This document shows positions 10,186 through 18,547 of a stretch of DNA of 64,000 nucleotides, piece by piece. The first letter of the stretch is position 1; every line of letters starts with the position of its first letter. The position numbers and the translations under genes were made by a program. This DNA comes from Paenibacillus elgii NBRC 100335 (lineage in GTDB: Bacteria > Bacillota > Bacilli > Paenibacillales > NBRC-103111): positions 1-64,000 of the forward strand of contig NZ_BIMB01000031.1 in the NCBI RefSeq assembly GCF_004000865.1, written 5' to 3'. The notes under the pieces were generated by a model, which was given only the letters and a program-made list of their open reading frames with translations, did not search any database and was not told where the DNA came from.

Positions 10186-11577
10186 TTACAGGACCGCCTT
10201 CAGAGCGGCCGCAAGCGCGTCGATATCTTCTTTCGTATGAATTTCGGTGACGCAGTAGAGCGCGCATTGGCCCCACGCCGGAAACTCCCCGGACAAATCG
10301 TTGCCTCCGAAGATGCCGTGCTCCAGCAGCCGCTTGTTGATGTCGCTCACCGTGCGCCCCGTCCCGTTGAAATCGACAACGAATTCTTTGAACGACGACG
10401 CCTGAAACCGAATCCGCACGCCCTCCAGCTCCACCAGTCTATCAGCCGCATAGCGTGCCTGCCGGATGATCGTTTCGCCAACCTCGCGCATGCCGTGAGG
10501 CCCCATTAAGGCCAGGTAGACGCCCGCCGTGATTCCCCACAGCGCGGTCTGGGTCCCGACCGATTCCTTCCCCTTCTCCCGCTTGGCAAAAGAAGTCCGC
10601 TCATAAGCGACGTCCCCGAAACCGTACTCGCCTTCGACCGTCGTCGGAGCAATGCCGAACAGGCGGGACGGATATTCCATGACGAATTGCTCCTCGTCGC
10701 GCGTGGCGATAAAGCCCGCTTGACCGCCACCGTACTGCATGCGGATGCCGAGCGGCTGCAGGTCGCCGCAGACGATGTCCGCGCCGTACCGGGACGGCGG
10801 CTCAAGCAGTCCGAGCGAGATCGGATCGACGCCGACGACAAAGAGCGCACCCGCCGCATGCACGAGTTCGGCGATTTCGCGGCCCTGTGTCTCGATATGC
10901 CCGATGTAGGACGGATTCTCGATATACACGGCGGCCGTATCGGCGGACAGCTTCGCCTTCAGGTCGGCCATGTCGAGGAGGCCGGTGCCGGGCATGTAAT
11001 CGACAAGCACGCAGTCCATCTGCGGCGACAAATAATTGCGGATGACCCGGAGCCGCTCGGGATGCATCGTCACCGGAAGCAGCGCCGTACGGCGGCCGGT
11101 GATGCGGCCCGTCATCCGCAGCGCGGTGGAAGCGGCCTGCGCCCAGTCGAACGTCGGCACGTTCACGACGTCCATGTCGACCAGCTCCGCCAGCAGGCTC
11201 TGGTACTCGAACAACGCCTGGAAGCGGCCATGGTCCTCGTAAGGCTCGCCCGCATACGCGGTGACGAACTCCGAGCGCTGGTTGATTTCGTCGCAAACGG
11301 CCGGCACGAAATGCTGCCAGCAGCCCGCGCCGAGAAAGCTGATCGTTTCCTTCGCGCTCCTGTTGCGCTCCAGCAGCTGATCGACGTGACGCTGCAGCTC
11401 GTACTCGGACAGCGCGGGCTCTACCTTTAGCGGGCCCGTTAGCCGAAGCTCCTTCGGCACCATTCGGTACAGCTCGTCGATATCGGAGACGCCGATTTCC
11501 TCAAGCATCGCCTGCTGGACCTTGGGCACGGTATTAGGGATATACGGATGAGACGTTGTTTTTTTAAGCGTAGCCAT
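10186..11577 (-). CDS. GcvPA-like protein (divergent glycine dehydrogenase subunit 1)
   Basis: N-terminal-half partner of the split P-protein, 463 residues from the ATG at 11577 (AGGAGG ten bases upstream). It begins with the family pattern YIPNTVPKVQQAMLEEIGV and has SFLGAGCWQHFVPAV near residue 80. Where standard GcvPA has a PYQPE motif, this protein reads YAGEPYEDHGRFQALFEYQ. The C-terminal half keeps GIFGG and the WG...YCVTE ending of the family. The start at 11628 given by the longest frame lies in the upstream gene and lacks a site. It forms an operon with the SDR gene (22 bp upstream) and the GcvPB-like gene. The pair looks like a paralogue of the housekeeping set rather than the glycine cleavage operon itself. 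Confidence 0.8.
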   Translation of the reverse strand: MATLKKTTSHPYIPNTVPKVQQAMLEEIGVSDIDELYRMVPKELRLTGPLKVEPALSEYELQRHVDQLLERNRSAKETISFLGAGCWQHFVPAVCDEINQRSEFVTAYAGEPYEDHGRFQALFEYQSLLAELVDMDVVNVPTFDWAQAASTALRMTGRITGRRTALLPVTMHPERLRVIRNYLSPQMDCVLVDYMPGTGLLDMADLKAKLSADTAAVYIENPSYIGHIETQGREIAELVHAAGALFVVGVDPISLGLLEPPSRYGADIVCGDLQPLGIRMQYGGGQAGFIATRDEEQFVMEYPSRLFGIAPTTVEGEYGFGDVAYERTSFAKREKGKESVGTQTALWGITAGVYLALMGPHGMREVGETIIRQARYAADRLVELEGVRIRFQASSFKEFVVDFNGTGRTVSDINKRLLEHGIFGGNDLSGEFPAWGQCALYCVTEIHTKEDIDALAAALKAVL

Positions 11578-11599
11578 GCGTCGCAATTCCTCCTTTTCG

Positions 11600-12382
11600 T
11601 TATGCCAGTCCGCCTCCGTCAACGACAAGCACCGAGCCCGTCACCCAGGAAGACATGCCGCTCGCAAGAAACAGTACGGCGTTGGCAATGTCGTCCGGCG
11701 TGCCGATGCGCTTCAAAGGCCGTTCGAGCGCCGATGCCTGAACGAACGACTGCTCCTCCCGCTGAAGCTGCTTCGCTTCGTCCCGCAGCAGCGGCGTATC
11801 CGTATCTCCGGGACAAACGCAGTTGACCCGGATCTGCTGTCCGCCGTGGTCGATCGCCATCGCCTTCGTCAAATTGACGATCCCCGCCTTGGCCGCGCAG
11901 TAGGCGGCCGCCCGGTCGCCTCCCTTCAGTCCCCAGCCGGACCCCGTGTTGATGATGCTGCCTCCGCCGCTTTCTGCCATGAGCGGAACAGCGTATTTCG
12001 AGAGTAAAAAAGCGCCCTTCAGCGAAATATCGACTACGGCGTCCCACTCTTCCTCCGCCATTTCAACGACGGTGCGCCGCCGGATCACCCCGGCGTTATT
12101 GAACAAAATATCCAACCGGCCATATTCCCGGCGTATCGTTTCTACCGCCGCTTCGCAATCGGCCGCAGAGGTTACGTTGCAGCCGACGAAGCGGGCCGCA
12201 AGCCCTTCGCTCCGAAGCTCTTCTGCGGCTTGGCTGCCGGCCATCTCGTTCACGTCGAGGATGACGACGGACGCCCCGTGTCGGGCCAGCTTCCGAACCG
12301 TGGCGAGTCCGATCCCCGAAGCGCCTCCAGTGACCGCAGCCACTTTTCCATCCAATGCCAGCAATTGTTCTGTCGTTTGCAT
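11600..12382 (-). CDS. Short-chain dehydrogenase/reductase (SDR)
   Basis: NAD(P)-dependent oxidoreductase, 260 residues, classical SDR layout. The nucleotide loop is TGGASGIG (about residues 18-25), with an acidic residue after the second strand (VILDVN), which suggests NAD preference. NNAG is near residue 91. The catalytic Ser lies in INTGSGWG and the YxxxK pair in YCAAK. It ends with the VDGGGLA tail of the family. Nearest functional analogues are sugar or polyol dehydrogenases, but the substrate is not visible. It sits between the glycoside hydrolase gene (45 bp upstream) and the GcvPA-like gene (22 bp downstream), so it probably oxidises a product of the same pathway. Confidence 0.9.
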   Translation of the reverse strand: MQTTEQLLALDGKVAAVTGGASGIGLATVRKLARHGASVVILDVNEMAGSQAAEELRSEGLAARFVGCNVTSAADCEAAVETIRREYGRLDILFNNAGVIRRRTVVEMAEEEWDAVVDISLKGAFLLSKYAVPLMAESGGGSIINTGSGWGLKGGDRAAAYCAAKAGIVNLTKAMAIDHGGQQIRVNCVCPGDTDTPLLRDEAKQLQREEQSFVQASALERPLKRIGTPDDIANAVLFLASGMSSWVTGSVLVVDGGGLA

Positions 12383-12427
12383 CTCCCTTGTTCCCCCTTA
12401 TCCTCGGACAAGCTCAGTTTGATCGGT

Positions 12428-14122
12428 TTACGCCCCGTATTCCCGGGCCAGCAGCAGAAAGACGCTGGACGTCCACGTGAACGCCCGGTCCCGCAGCCCG
12501 TGCCCTTCGAGCGCGTCGAAGTTTTCGGCCATGCCTGCAGAAGCCGCCATCCGGCAAAAACGCCTCGCAACTTCGGCCGCGAACTGCTCCTCGCCTGCCT
12601 CCTTCAGCCCTTCCACAAGCAGCAGCATGACCGGGGCCCAGATCGGTCCCCGCCAATAGCCGTCCGGCGCGTACAACGGACTTCTGATACTTTCGGTAGC
12701 GAAGCCGTGCGCCGTCAGAAATCGCCCTTCCTCGCGCAGCCCTTCGACCAGCTTGCGCAGAATCGGCTCCGGCAAACGCTTTCCCAAAACAACGGGCAAA
12801 TACGCCATCAGGCTGTCGCCCTCGTCGACTCCGGCATGCGTGCCGGATTGTACGGCTTGAAAGCGGTCACCGCGCCAAAAATGCTCGATCATCCGCGTCA
12901 ACAGCTCCTGCGACCGGTGCTCCCATTGCTCCGCTTCCCCGGCGCGTCCCAGTCTGGCCGCCACCGTGGCAAGCGCTTCCATCTGCAAAATAAGAAAGGC
13001 GCACAAATCGGGACTTTCCACGGGAATCGCCGCCAAAAAGACCGTACTGTTGTCCCACCCGGAGTCGTTGCCGTGATTGTACTGCGGCACGCCGTCGCGG
13101 TCGTCGTCGCGGTAATCGAACCACCACTGCGTCCAGCGGGCCAGCGGCTCGTAAATTTCCGCAAGCCGCTCCGGCGTAACCGCTTCGGAACGGTTCATCA
13201 ACCACCGCAGCGTCCAGCCGTGGATCGGCGGCTTGCAGCAGTTCCACAGCGCATATTTGTCGTTCATAAAATCCGGCAGCATCCCGCTATCGTCCTGCCG
13301 GTCAAAAAAGATCGCAAACTGGTCCCAAGCCAAATCGGGATCGGCCTCGGCAAGCGCCATCGCATTGAAGCAGTGGTCCCAGCTCCAAATATTCGTCATC
13401 CAGTTTTTGGACATATACATCGCCGGCCGGGGCAAATACCCGTCGGCCTGCACGACGCAGGACCAAGTAATATAAACGGCCAGCTCCTCCGCTTCGGACC
13501 AGACCGCGGCAACGGCGGGCATCCGGCTGCGCCACGCGGCGTACTCGCTGTGAACCTGCGCAAGCCCTTGGTCGAACGATCCGTGGCGCGGCGGGCGCGG
13601 AACGGTGCGGTATTCCTCCAGTGTAAGCTCCAGCTTCCCGTCGCCGCCCGGCACCCCGTCGAACGCAAGCCGCTGCGCTTTCACCCCGTCCCAGCGAACG
13701 TCCTCGCGAATCGACCCGGCCACAGGGGAAAGCAAAAAGCGTCGTTCCCGCACGAAGCTGTTGAACTCCCAGCCCCGCTCTCCAAGCGGAAACGCATAAT
13801 CGTATACGCCGGGCGCACAGGTTAACCGCACGCCGACACCCTGCGAACGAACGCGTATAAAATCCGGCTTCGGTATGCACCACTCGACTGTCCCTTCCTC
13901 CGCTTCAAGCCGCAGTAACGTCGGTGAAGCGCTGCAAGTAAAAGGAACGGCGTAGCCATCTGCGAGCAGCTCGATTCGGAACACGGCTCCGATATCGTTA
14001 TCCCCGCCCCGAACCAGCCTCAAGTACAGACCGGATTCCCTGTCGGGACGCTCCGGAAGAATCGAAAAGGCAAAATACGAACCGAAACGGCTGAACGGCA
14101 CGGTATGAAGATCGAACAACAT
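12428..14122 (-). CDS. Glycoside hydrolase with (alpha/alpha)6 barrel (GH63/GH37-like)
   Basis: Predicted to remove terminal glycosyl residues from a small glycoside or glycoconjugate. The 564-residue protein starts MLFDLHTVPF at 14122; the longer frame to 14224 crosses the promoter and was not used. The N-terminal 190 residues look like a beta-rich domain. The C-terminal part has the marks of the trehalase/glucosidase I barrel: NIWSWDHCFNAMAL, the acidic NDSGWDNST, and YWRGPIWAPVMLLL near the end. No signal peptide is seen, so it acts inside the cell. It is first in the operon with SDR, GcvPA-like and GcvPB-like genes. Family placement between GH63 and GH37 is tentative. Confidence 0.8.
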   Translation of the reverse strand: MLFDLHTVPFSRFGSYFAFSILPERPDRESGLYLRLVRGGDNDIGAVFRIELLADGYAVPFTCSASPTLLRLEAEEGTVEWCIPKPDFIRVRSQGVGVRLTCAPGVYDYAFPLGERGWEFNSFVRERRFLLSPVAGSIREDVRWDGVKAQRLAFDGVPGGDGKLELTLEEYRTVPRPPRHGSFDQGLAQVHSEYAAWRSRMPAVAAVWSEAEELAVYITWSCVVQADGYLPRPAMYMSKNWMTNIWSWDHCFNAMALAEADPDLAWDQFAIFFDRQDDSGMLPDFMNDKYALWNCCKPPIHGWTLRWLMNRSEAVTPERLAEIYEPLARWTQWWFDYRDDDRDGVPQYNHGNDSGWDNSTVFLAAIPVESPDLCAFLILQMEALATVAARLGRAGEAEQWEHRSQELLTRMIEHFWRGDRFQAVQSGTHAGVDEGDSLMAYLPVVLGKRLPEPILRKLVEGLREEGRFLTAHGFATESIRSPLYAPDGYWRGPIWAPVMLLLVEGLKEAGEEQFAAEVARRFCRMAASAGMAENFDALEGHGLRDRAFTWTSSVFLLLAREYGA

Positions 14123-14547
14123 GCGGATTCCGATAGCCCCCTCGTTGTCTGAATATCGGCTCTCGCAAACGAAAAGAATAAGAGAGCGTTTACATGAATT
14201 ATAAGTAAAAAGCGTTTCCCGCAAAACGGCTTTCTGTTCGCTGCTTCGTGTCTGTTTGCGCGTTTTTCCGCAGGGACATTCCTGAACCCCACAAGGGTGT
14301 CATTTTGTTCGCAGCGGATCGTCTGTTTATCCGGTAACGGGCGTTGGCCCGTTGACCGATGGCTTCACACAGTAAAGAACACCCTCAACTGCTCGAACTT
14401 TGGTGTGCTTGCCGTTTGAGCCTTATTTTATGGTGGATAAGTGGCGCGTAAACTTCGTGGAAGACTTCGGGGCCCTTTCATGGGAGAGGAGAAACCGGAC
14501 AGGGCTTAAGGGAAGCAAAAGGTACTGCAACGACGCATCAAAAAAAG
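14123..14547. other. Intergenic region, about 425 bp, no gene recognised
   Basis: Contains the promoter of the glycoside hydrolase operon on its left side. At 14336-14353 there is a perfect small hairpin (AACGGGC, loop GTTG, GCCCGTT) without a T-run. Short frames in both directions have no ribosome binding site and no family resemblance. Confidence 0.6.
14181..14203 (-). promoter_or_regulatory. Putative promoter and cre-like site of the GH/SDR/GcvPAB-like operon
   Basis: On the minus strand there is a perfect TATAAT (14203-14198). A few bases downstream TGTAAACGCTCTCT (14194-14181) matches 12 of 14 positions of the CcpA consensus and would overlap the start of transcription. The -35 region (TTTGCG, about 16 bp upstream) is weak. 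The layout matches that of the importer promoter at 5.3 kb. Confidence 0.4.
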
Positions 14548-14579
14548 GCCTGAGTTCCGGTCGGACGCCGGACTCAGGC
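14540..14579 (-). terminator. Intrinsic terminator of the second importer operon
   Basis: Right after the M20 gene stop, the minus strand has the stem GCCTGAGT/ACTCAGGC, extended by CCGG/CCGG with a one-base bulge, then TTTTTTT. This is a strong Rho-independent terminator that ends the long operon starting near 23.5 kb. Confidence 0.85.
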
Positions 14580-14596
14580 AATTTATTTTCCAAGCA

Positions 14597-15766
14597 TTAT
14601 TTCCCAAAAGTAAGCATCGTCTCCGCAATGATTTCCGCCGCCAGCACCACCTGCTTCAGCTCCACCCATTCGTCCTTCGTATGGGCTTGCTCGATCGAGC
14701 CCGGTCCGAATACGACCGAAGGGATGCCCGCCCGCGCCAGCTTGCTCGCATCCGTGCCGTAAGGCACGCCGAACGTTCGCACTTCGCCGATTTTCCCTGC
14801 AGCCGACGAAGCGACAAGCCCCACGACCTCGCTATCGGGGCTCGTATCCATAGCGTAATCCAGCACAAAGGGAGGATGAACGATGACGTTCAGCCCGCCA
14901 TTCTCCGCCGCTAGTTGCTCCATCTCCGCCCGGATCTCGCGCCATACTTGCTCGCTATCCTCGCCGGGGATCGTCCGGCGATCGATCCGGATCACGCATC
15001 GCTCGGGAATCGTGTTCGGCGCCACGCCGCCTTGAATTTGCGACACGGCAAGCGTCGGCGAACCGACAAGCGGGTGCGCGGCAGAACGCAACAGCCGGGC
15101 TTGCATCGTCCCTTCGATATGGGCGACGACCTTCATCATGTCGCTTATGGCGTTGACGCCTTCCTCGGGCTTCGAGGAATGGGCGGAGACGCCCACCGTC
15201 TCGATCTCGCAGCGGACGACGCCCTTGTGCGCGACGACCGCCTGAAGCCCGGTCGGCTCCCCGACAATGGCGGCGGCATAATCGTATCCCGCCTCCAGCA
15301 CGTCCAGCACGCCGAGATAATTGACCTCCTCGTCGACGGTCGCCGCCAGATGAACCGGCACGGGCGGCTTGATGCCGTTCTCGGCGAACCACTCCATAGC
15401 GGCCAGCATCGCAGCGAGCGACGCCTTCGTGTCGCAGGCGCCGCGGCCATAGAGCTTGCCATCGCGTATTTCCGCGCCAAACGGATCGATGGTCATGTTT
15501 GCGGTCTGCACCGTATCCATATGGGCCTCCAGCAGGAGAGCGGGCGCATCGTCGGCAATCCCAGGCAGGATGCCGATCACATTCGGCCGCTCCGGACGCA
15601 CTTCCCTGCGTTCGGCCTTCAGTCCGAGGCGCGCGAAGAAAGCCTGGACGTAGTCGGCCATCTCTCGCTCCGGCACGCCGCCTTCGAAGCCCGGATTAAC
15701 GCTCGGAATCCGCACCAAATCCTGCAGCAATCGGGCAACGCGCTGCTCGTCTATGATTACTTTCAT
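14597..15766 (-). CDS. M20 family amidohydrolase/peptidase (ArgE/DapE type)
   Basis: Zinc-dependent hydrolase that splits an amide or peptide bond, 389 residues from the ATG at 15766 (GGAGGGAG upstream). Metal ligands are seen in LLLEAHMDT, RGACDTKAS, the catalytic VDEEVNYLG and IVGEPTG; the last His lies in EQAHTKDE near the C-terminus. The dimerisation domain interrupts the catalytic domain at about residues 180-290. It is the last gene of the operon of importer, two-component system and D-amino-acid-type PLP enzyme, 26 bp after the latter. Together they suggest uptake and breakdown of an N-acylated amino acid or dipeptide-like molecule. The substrate remains a guess. Confidence 0.88.
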   Translation of the reverse strand: MKVIIDEQRVARLLQDLVRIPSVNPGFEGGVPEREMADYVQAFFARLGLKAERREVRPERPNVIGILPGIADDAPALLLEAHMDTVQTANMTIDPFGAEIRDGKLYGRGACDTKASLAAMLAAMEWFAENGIKPPVPVHLAATVDEEVNYLGVLDVLEAGYDYAAAIVGEPTGLQAVVAHKGVVRCEIETVGVSAHSSKPEEGVNAISDMMKVVAHIEGTMQARLLRSAAHPLVGSPTLAVSQIQGGVAPNTIPERCVIRIDRRTIPGEDSEQVWREIRAEMEQLAAENGGLNVIVHPPFVLDYAMDTSPDSEVVGLVASSAAGKIGEVRTFGVPYGTDASKLARAGIPSVVFGPGSIEQAHTKDEWVELKQVVLAAEIIAETMLTFGK

Positions 15767-15792
15767 CTTGCGGCTCCCTCCAATCGCTCGCG

Positions 15793-16899
15793 TTAATAAT
15801 TGCAGCCCCGCGCATCGATCTTGATGCGTTCCGTCACGACGCCGCTGCGCACGCCGTAAATCGCATCGTTCAAATTCGGAATGACGCACGAATGGTTCGG
15901 GATAATGTCGATCCGCTCGCCGATGGACAGGGATACCTTATCCGGATCGAACCGCAGCATGCCGTGCTCTTCGTTGAGCGCGGCGATCGCAACGTCCGGC
16001 TTCCCGACGACGATGCCGAAGCCGTCGCCATGATGCGCCCGGTCGCTCGTCAGCGCCTTGGTTCCCGCGTCGATCGTCGCCATGCCCGGTAGCGGCAGGC
16101 TGACGACGGTAGCCGCAACCCGCAGCGCGCAATCCGCTTCCTCCGCGAGCCCCATCTGAACGGCTGATGCGTCGTTGAAAATATAGTTGCCTGCCCGCAC
16201 CTCTGTCACGCCTGCGGCGTGCTCGCACATTTTGGCGGTAGGCGTGGAGCCTGAGCTGATCGTGTTGACCGCAACGCCCGCTTGGCGCAAGTCCGCTACG
16301 ACCCGGCCAAGCGTTTCCGATTCGGCCTGCACCGCAGCAGCGACCGCATCCGGGTCTCCGCTCTGGTAAATCAGCCCGAAATAAGCCATCACGCCTTCGA
16401 TGTCGATGCCAGGCAGCTCACGAAGCCGTAAGGCGAAATCGACAATGTCCTTGCCCGGCTGCCGGCCGCCGCGATGCAGTCCGCCGTCCAGCTCGATCAG
16501 GACGGGCAACCGCTTCCCGGAGCGGACCCCGACGGCGGAGAGGCCAACCGCCCCTTCCCAGCTGTCGACGGTAACGACAACCGTAATCCGGCGGTGCAGC
16601 CGCTCCAGCCGTTCGAGGTTGCGCTCCCCGATGACGGGGAAGGCGATCAAAATATCGTCGATGCCCAAATCCGCGAACGTTTCCGCTTCCGAAAGCTTCG
16701 CCACGGTAATACCGACCGCTCCGGCAGCGAGCTGCATGCCCGCGAAGCGCAATGATTTGTGCGTTTTGATATGAGGCCGATGCTTGATCCCGTATTGCGC
16801 CAACTTGTCGGACATTCGCCGGATATTTCGCTCGACCGTATCGAGATCGACGAATGCATACGGCGTGGCCGGATAAAGCGCTTCAGGTTGATATGTCAT
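15793..16899 (-). CDS. D-threonine aldolase / D-serine dehydratase-like PLP enzyme
   Basis: Fold-type III PLP enzyme, 368 residues. The PLP lysine is Lys45 in RPHIKTHKS, and SSGSTPT lies in the middle of the barrel. The metal site near the C-terminus reads PNHSC (His336, Cys338). As I recall the family, a His-x-Cys pair is the zinc site of eukaryotic-type D-serine dehydratase, while D-threonine aldolases have Asp at the second place, so D-serine dehydratase-like chemistry is possible. Products would be pyruvate plus ammonia, or glycine plus an aldehyde. The start at 16899 overlaps the end of the response regulator gene by 17 bp, so expression is tied to the regulator. It is followed by the M20 hydrolase. 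Confidence 0.85.
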   Translation of the reverse strand: MTYQPEALYPATPYAFVDLDTVERNIRRMSDKLAQYGIKHRPHIKTHKSLRFAGMQLAAGAVGITVAKLSEAETFADLGIDDILIAFPVIGERNLERLERLHRRITVVVTVDSWEGAVGLSAVGVRSGKRLPVLIELDGGLHRGGRQPGKDIVDFALRLRELPGIDIEGVMAYFGLIYQSGDPDAVAAAVQAESETLGRVVADLRQAGVAVNTISSGSTPTAKMCEHAAGVTEVRAGNYIFNDASAVQMGLAEEADCALRVAATVVSLPLPGMATIDAGTKALTSDRAHHGDGFGIVVGKPDVAIAALNEEHGMLRFDPDKVSLSIGERIDIIPNHSCVIPNLNDAIYGVRSGVVTERIKIDARGCNY

Positions 16900-18547
16900 G
16901 ACGTTTCACCTCGGATTCCGATTGTGGGAAAGCATACTTGTCCCGGTATTCCTGGGGCGTCAGTCCCGTATGCTTTTTAAATACGTTGATAAATGAATGC
17001 GCCCGCTGATAGCCGACGTCCGCCGCGATTTCGTAAATTTTGTCCGGGGTGCGCAGCAGCAGATGGACCGCCTTCTCCATGCGGAGCCGATGGACGTAAT
17101 CGCTTATGTTTTCGCCGGTTTCGCGCTTGTAAATCTTGGAAATATAGACCGGATGCATATAAACATGCTCGGCTATCGCCGTCAAGGAAACGTCCTCCGC
17201 CAGCCGCCGCTCGACGAATTGCCGGACATCGGCGATCAGCTTCGCCCGAGAATGCTTCGTTTCGCTTTCGGTTTCGCAGCGCAGGCTGTTCATGAGCGCC
17301 ACCGACCAGTCCTGCAGATGCCGGACGGAACGGTACGGCACGCCCTGCAGCAATTGGTCGTAGCCGGGCCCGATCAGCCCGGAGAGCGGCCGGCCGTTCT
17401 TGTGCGCATAAGAGGACGCCGCCGAGGCGATGGCGAAATAAGCTTCGAGAAGCAGCTCCTGAATGCAGCCGCTCCTCGTCTGCAGCTCGCCGAAAATACG
17501 CTCGATCCGCTGGTCCGCGGCATTCCATTGGCCGGCCTCAAGCAGCTGCACAAGCGACGGAAGCTCGTACAGCGAAGTGAGAGACCGCAGCTCCGTCCGT
17601 GCGAGCAGCCCGTCCGCCGCAGTCAGAATCAGGTCCTGCTCGTTGCCTACCCTTCTCCGCAAAGCAGACAATGTGCCGTCGTACAGCGCAGCCACATCCC
17701 CGGGAAACGTTCCTTCCCGGCTGATGACAATCGTCGCTTCGCCTTTCAAATACGCGTGGATCGCCTCCTGCAATTGCTCGGCCGCACGTTCGAGCGCCTG
17801 CTGCCGCTCCTCCTCCCCTTCGCCAGCTTCCGACGATACGGCGTATACCAGATAATCGTACGTGTCTTTGCCGGCCCAAAGCTGAAAGCCCGACGCGAAC
17901 AGCTCCCCGGCAATATTGCCCACTGCGTATTCCACAAGCGCAAGGCCGCGTGGATCGTAGCCGTAGAACGGCTTTTCGAGGCGGACGAGCAGCAGCGAAA
18001 CCGACCGCCCGAACAAATCGGGCACGCCGAGCATCTCCATTTTGTCCCGAAGGTCAGCCTCGGAGTAGCGTTTGCCGAGGAGCAGCTCGCCAAGCAGCGT
18101 GCTCCGCAGCTGCGGCAAGTTTTCGCGCAGCGTCCGGGCGATCCGCTCCTGGGAAATTACCGCGTTCCATTCCTCCCGAACCGTCTCCAGCACGCCCGAG
18201 ACCGTGTTCATCAGCTCTTCGTCGGTTACCGGCTTGAGCAAATAGCTTGCGGTACCGTTAGCAATCGCTTCCTTGGCATATTCGAACTCGGCGTACCCCG
18301 AAAGCAGAATGCATTTCGTTTTGGGCCATTTGTCCCGGATGTGCCGGGAAAGCTCAAGACCGGTCATTCCCGGCATCCGGATATCCGAGATGACGATGTC
18401 GATCGCATGCGCATGCAACAGTTCGAGCGCTTCGAACGCCGAATAAGCCTTATACACGGCGGCGATGCCGATTCGCTCCCACGGGACGAGCTCGGCAAGA
18501 CGTTCCACCACGTGGGCCTCGTCATCCACGATCAATAGCTGCGCCAT
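16883..18547 (-). CDS. Response regulator with AraC-type DNA-binding domain
   Basis: YesN-type regulator of 554 residues, longer than the one at 5.5 kb because of a middle region of about 310 residues. The receiver domain has VDDE at 8-10 and phosphoacceptor Asp55 (VISDIRMPGM), with Lys in LLKPV. The AraC domain at the C-terminus has LTAIAEHVYMHPVYISKIYK and a second helix pair ending in NVFKKHTGLTPQEYR. Its start overlaps the kinase gene by 26 bp, and its end overlaps the PLP enzyme gene by 17 bp. This places sensor, regulator and enzyme on one message behind the transporter. It probably activates the promoter near 23.5 kb. Confidence 0.93.
   Translation of the reverse strand: MAQLLIVDDEAHVVERLAELVPWERIGIAAVYKAYSAFEALELLHAHAIDIVISDIRMPGMTGLELSRHIRDKWPKTKCILLSGYAEFEYAKEAIANGTASYLLKPVTDEELMNTVSGVLETVREEWNAVISQERIARTLRENLPQLRSTLLGELLLGKRYSEADLRDKMEMLGVPDLFGRSVSLLLVRLEKPFYGYDPRGLALVEYAVGNIAGELFASGFQLWAGKDTYDYLVYAVSSEAGEGEEERQQALERAAEQLQEAIHAYLKGEATIVISREGTFPGDVAALYDGTLSALRRRVGNEQDLILTAADGLLARTELRSLTSLYELPSLVQLLEAGQWNAADQRIERIFGELQTRSGCIQELLLEAYFAIASAASSYAHKNGRPLSGLIGPGYDQLLQGVPYRSVRHLQDWSVALMNSLRCETESETKHSRAKLIADVRQFVERRLAEDVSLTAIAEHVYMHPVYISKIYKRETGENISDYVHRLRMEKAVHLLLRTPDKIYEIAADVGYQRAHSFINVFKKHTGLTPQEYRDKYAFPQSESEVKRHDIST

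Noticed and set aside
12230-13825. Plus-strand open frame of 531 codons
   Set aside because: Antisense to the glycoside hydrolase gene; no domain pattern and no ribosome binding site.
11577-14547. Glycine riboswitch upstream of the GcvPA-like gene
   Set aside because: The gap before the gene is only 22 bp, and nothing resembling the tandem glycine aptamers was seen before the operon's first gene.
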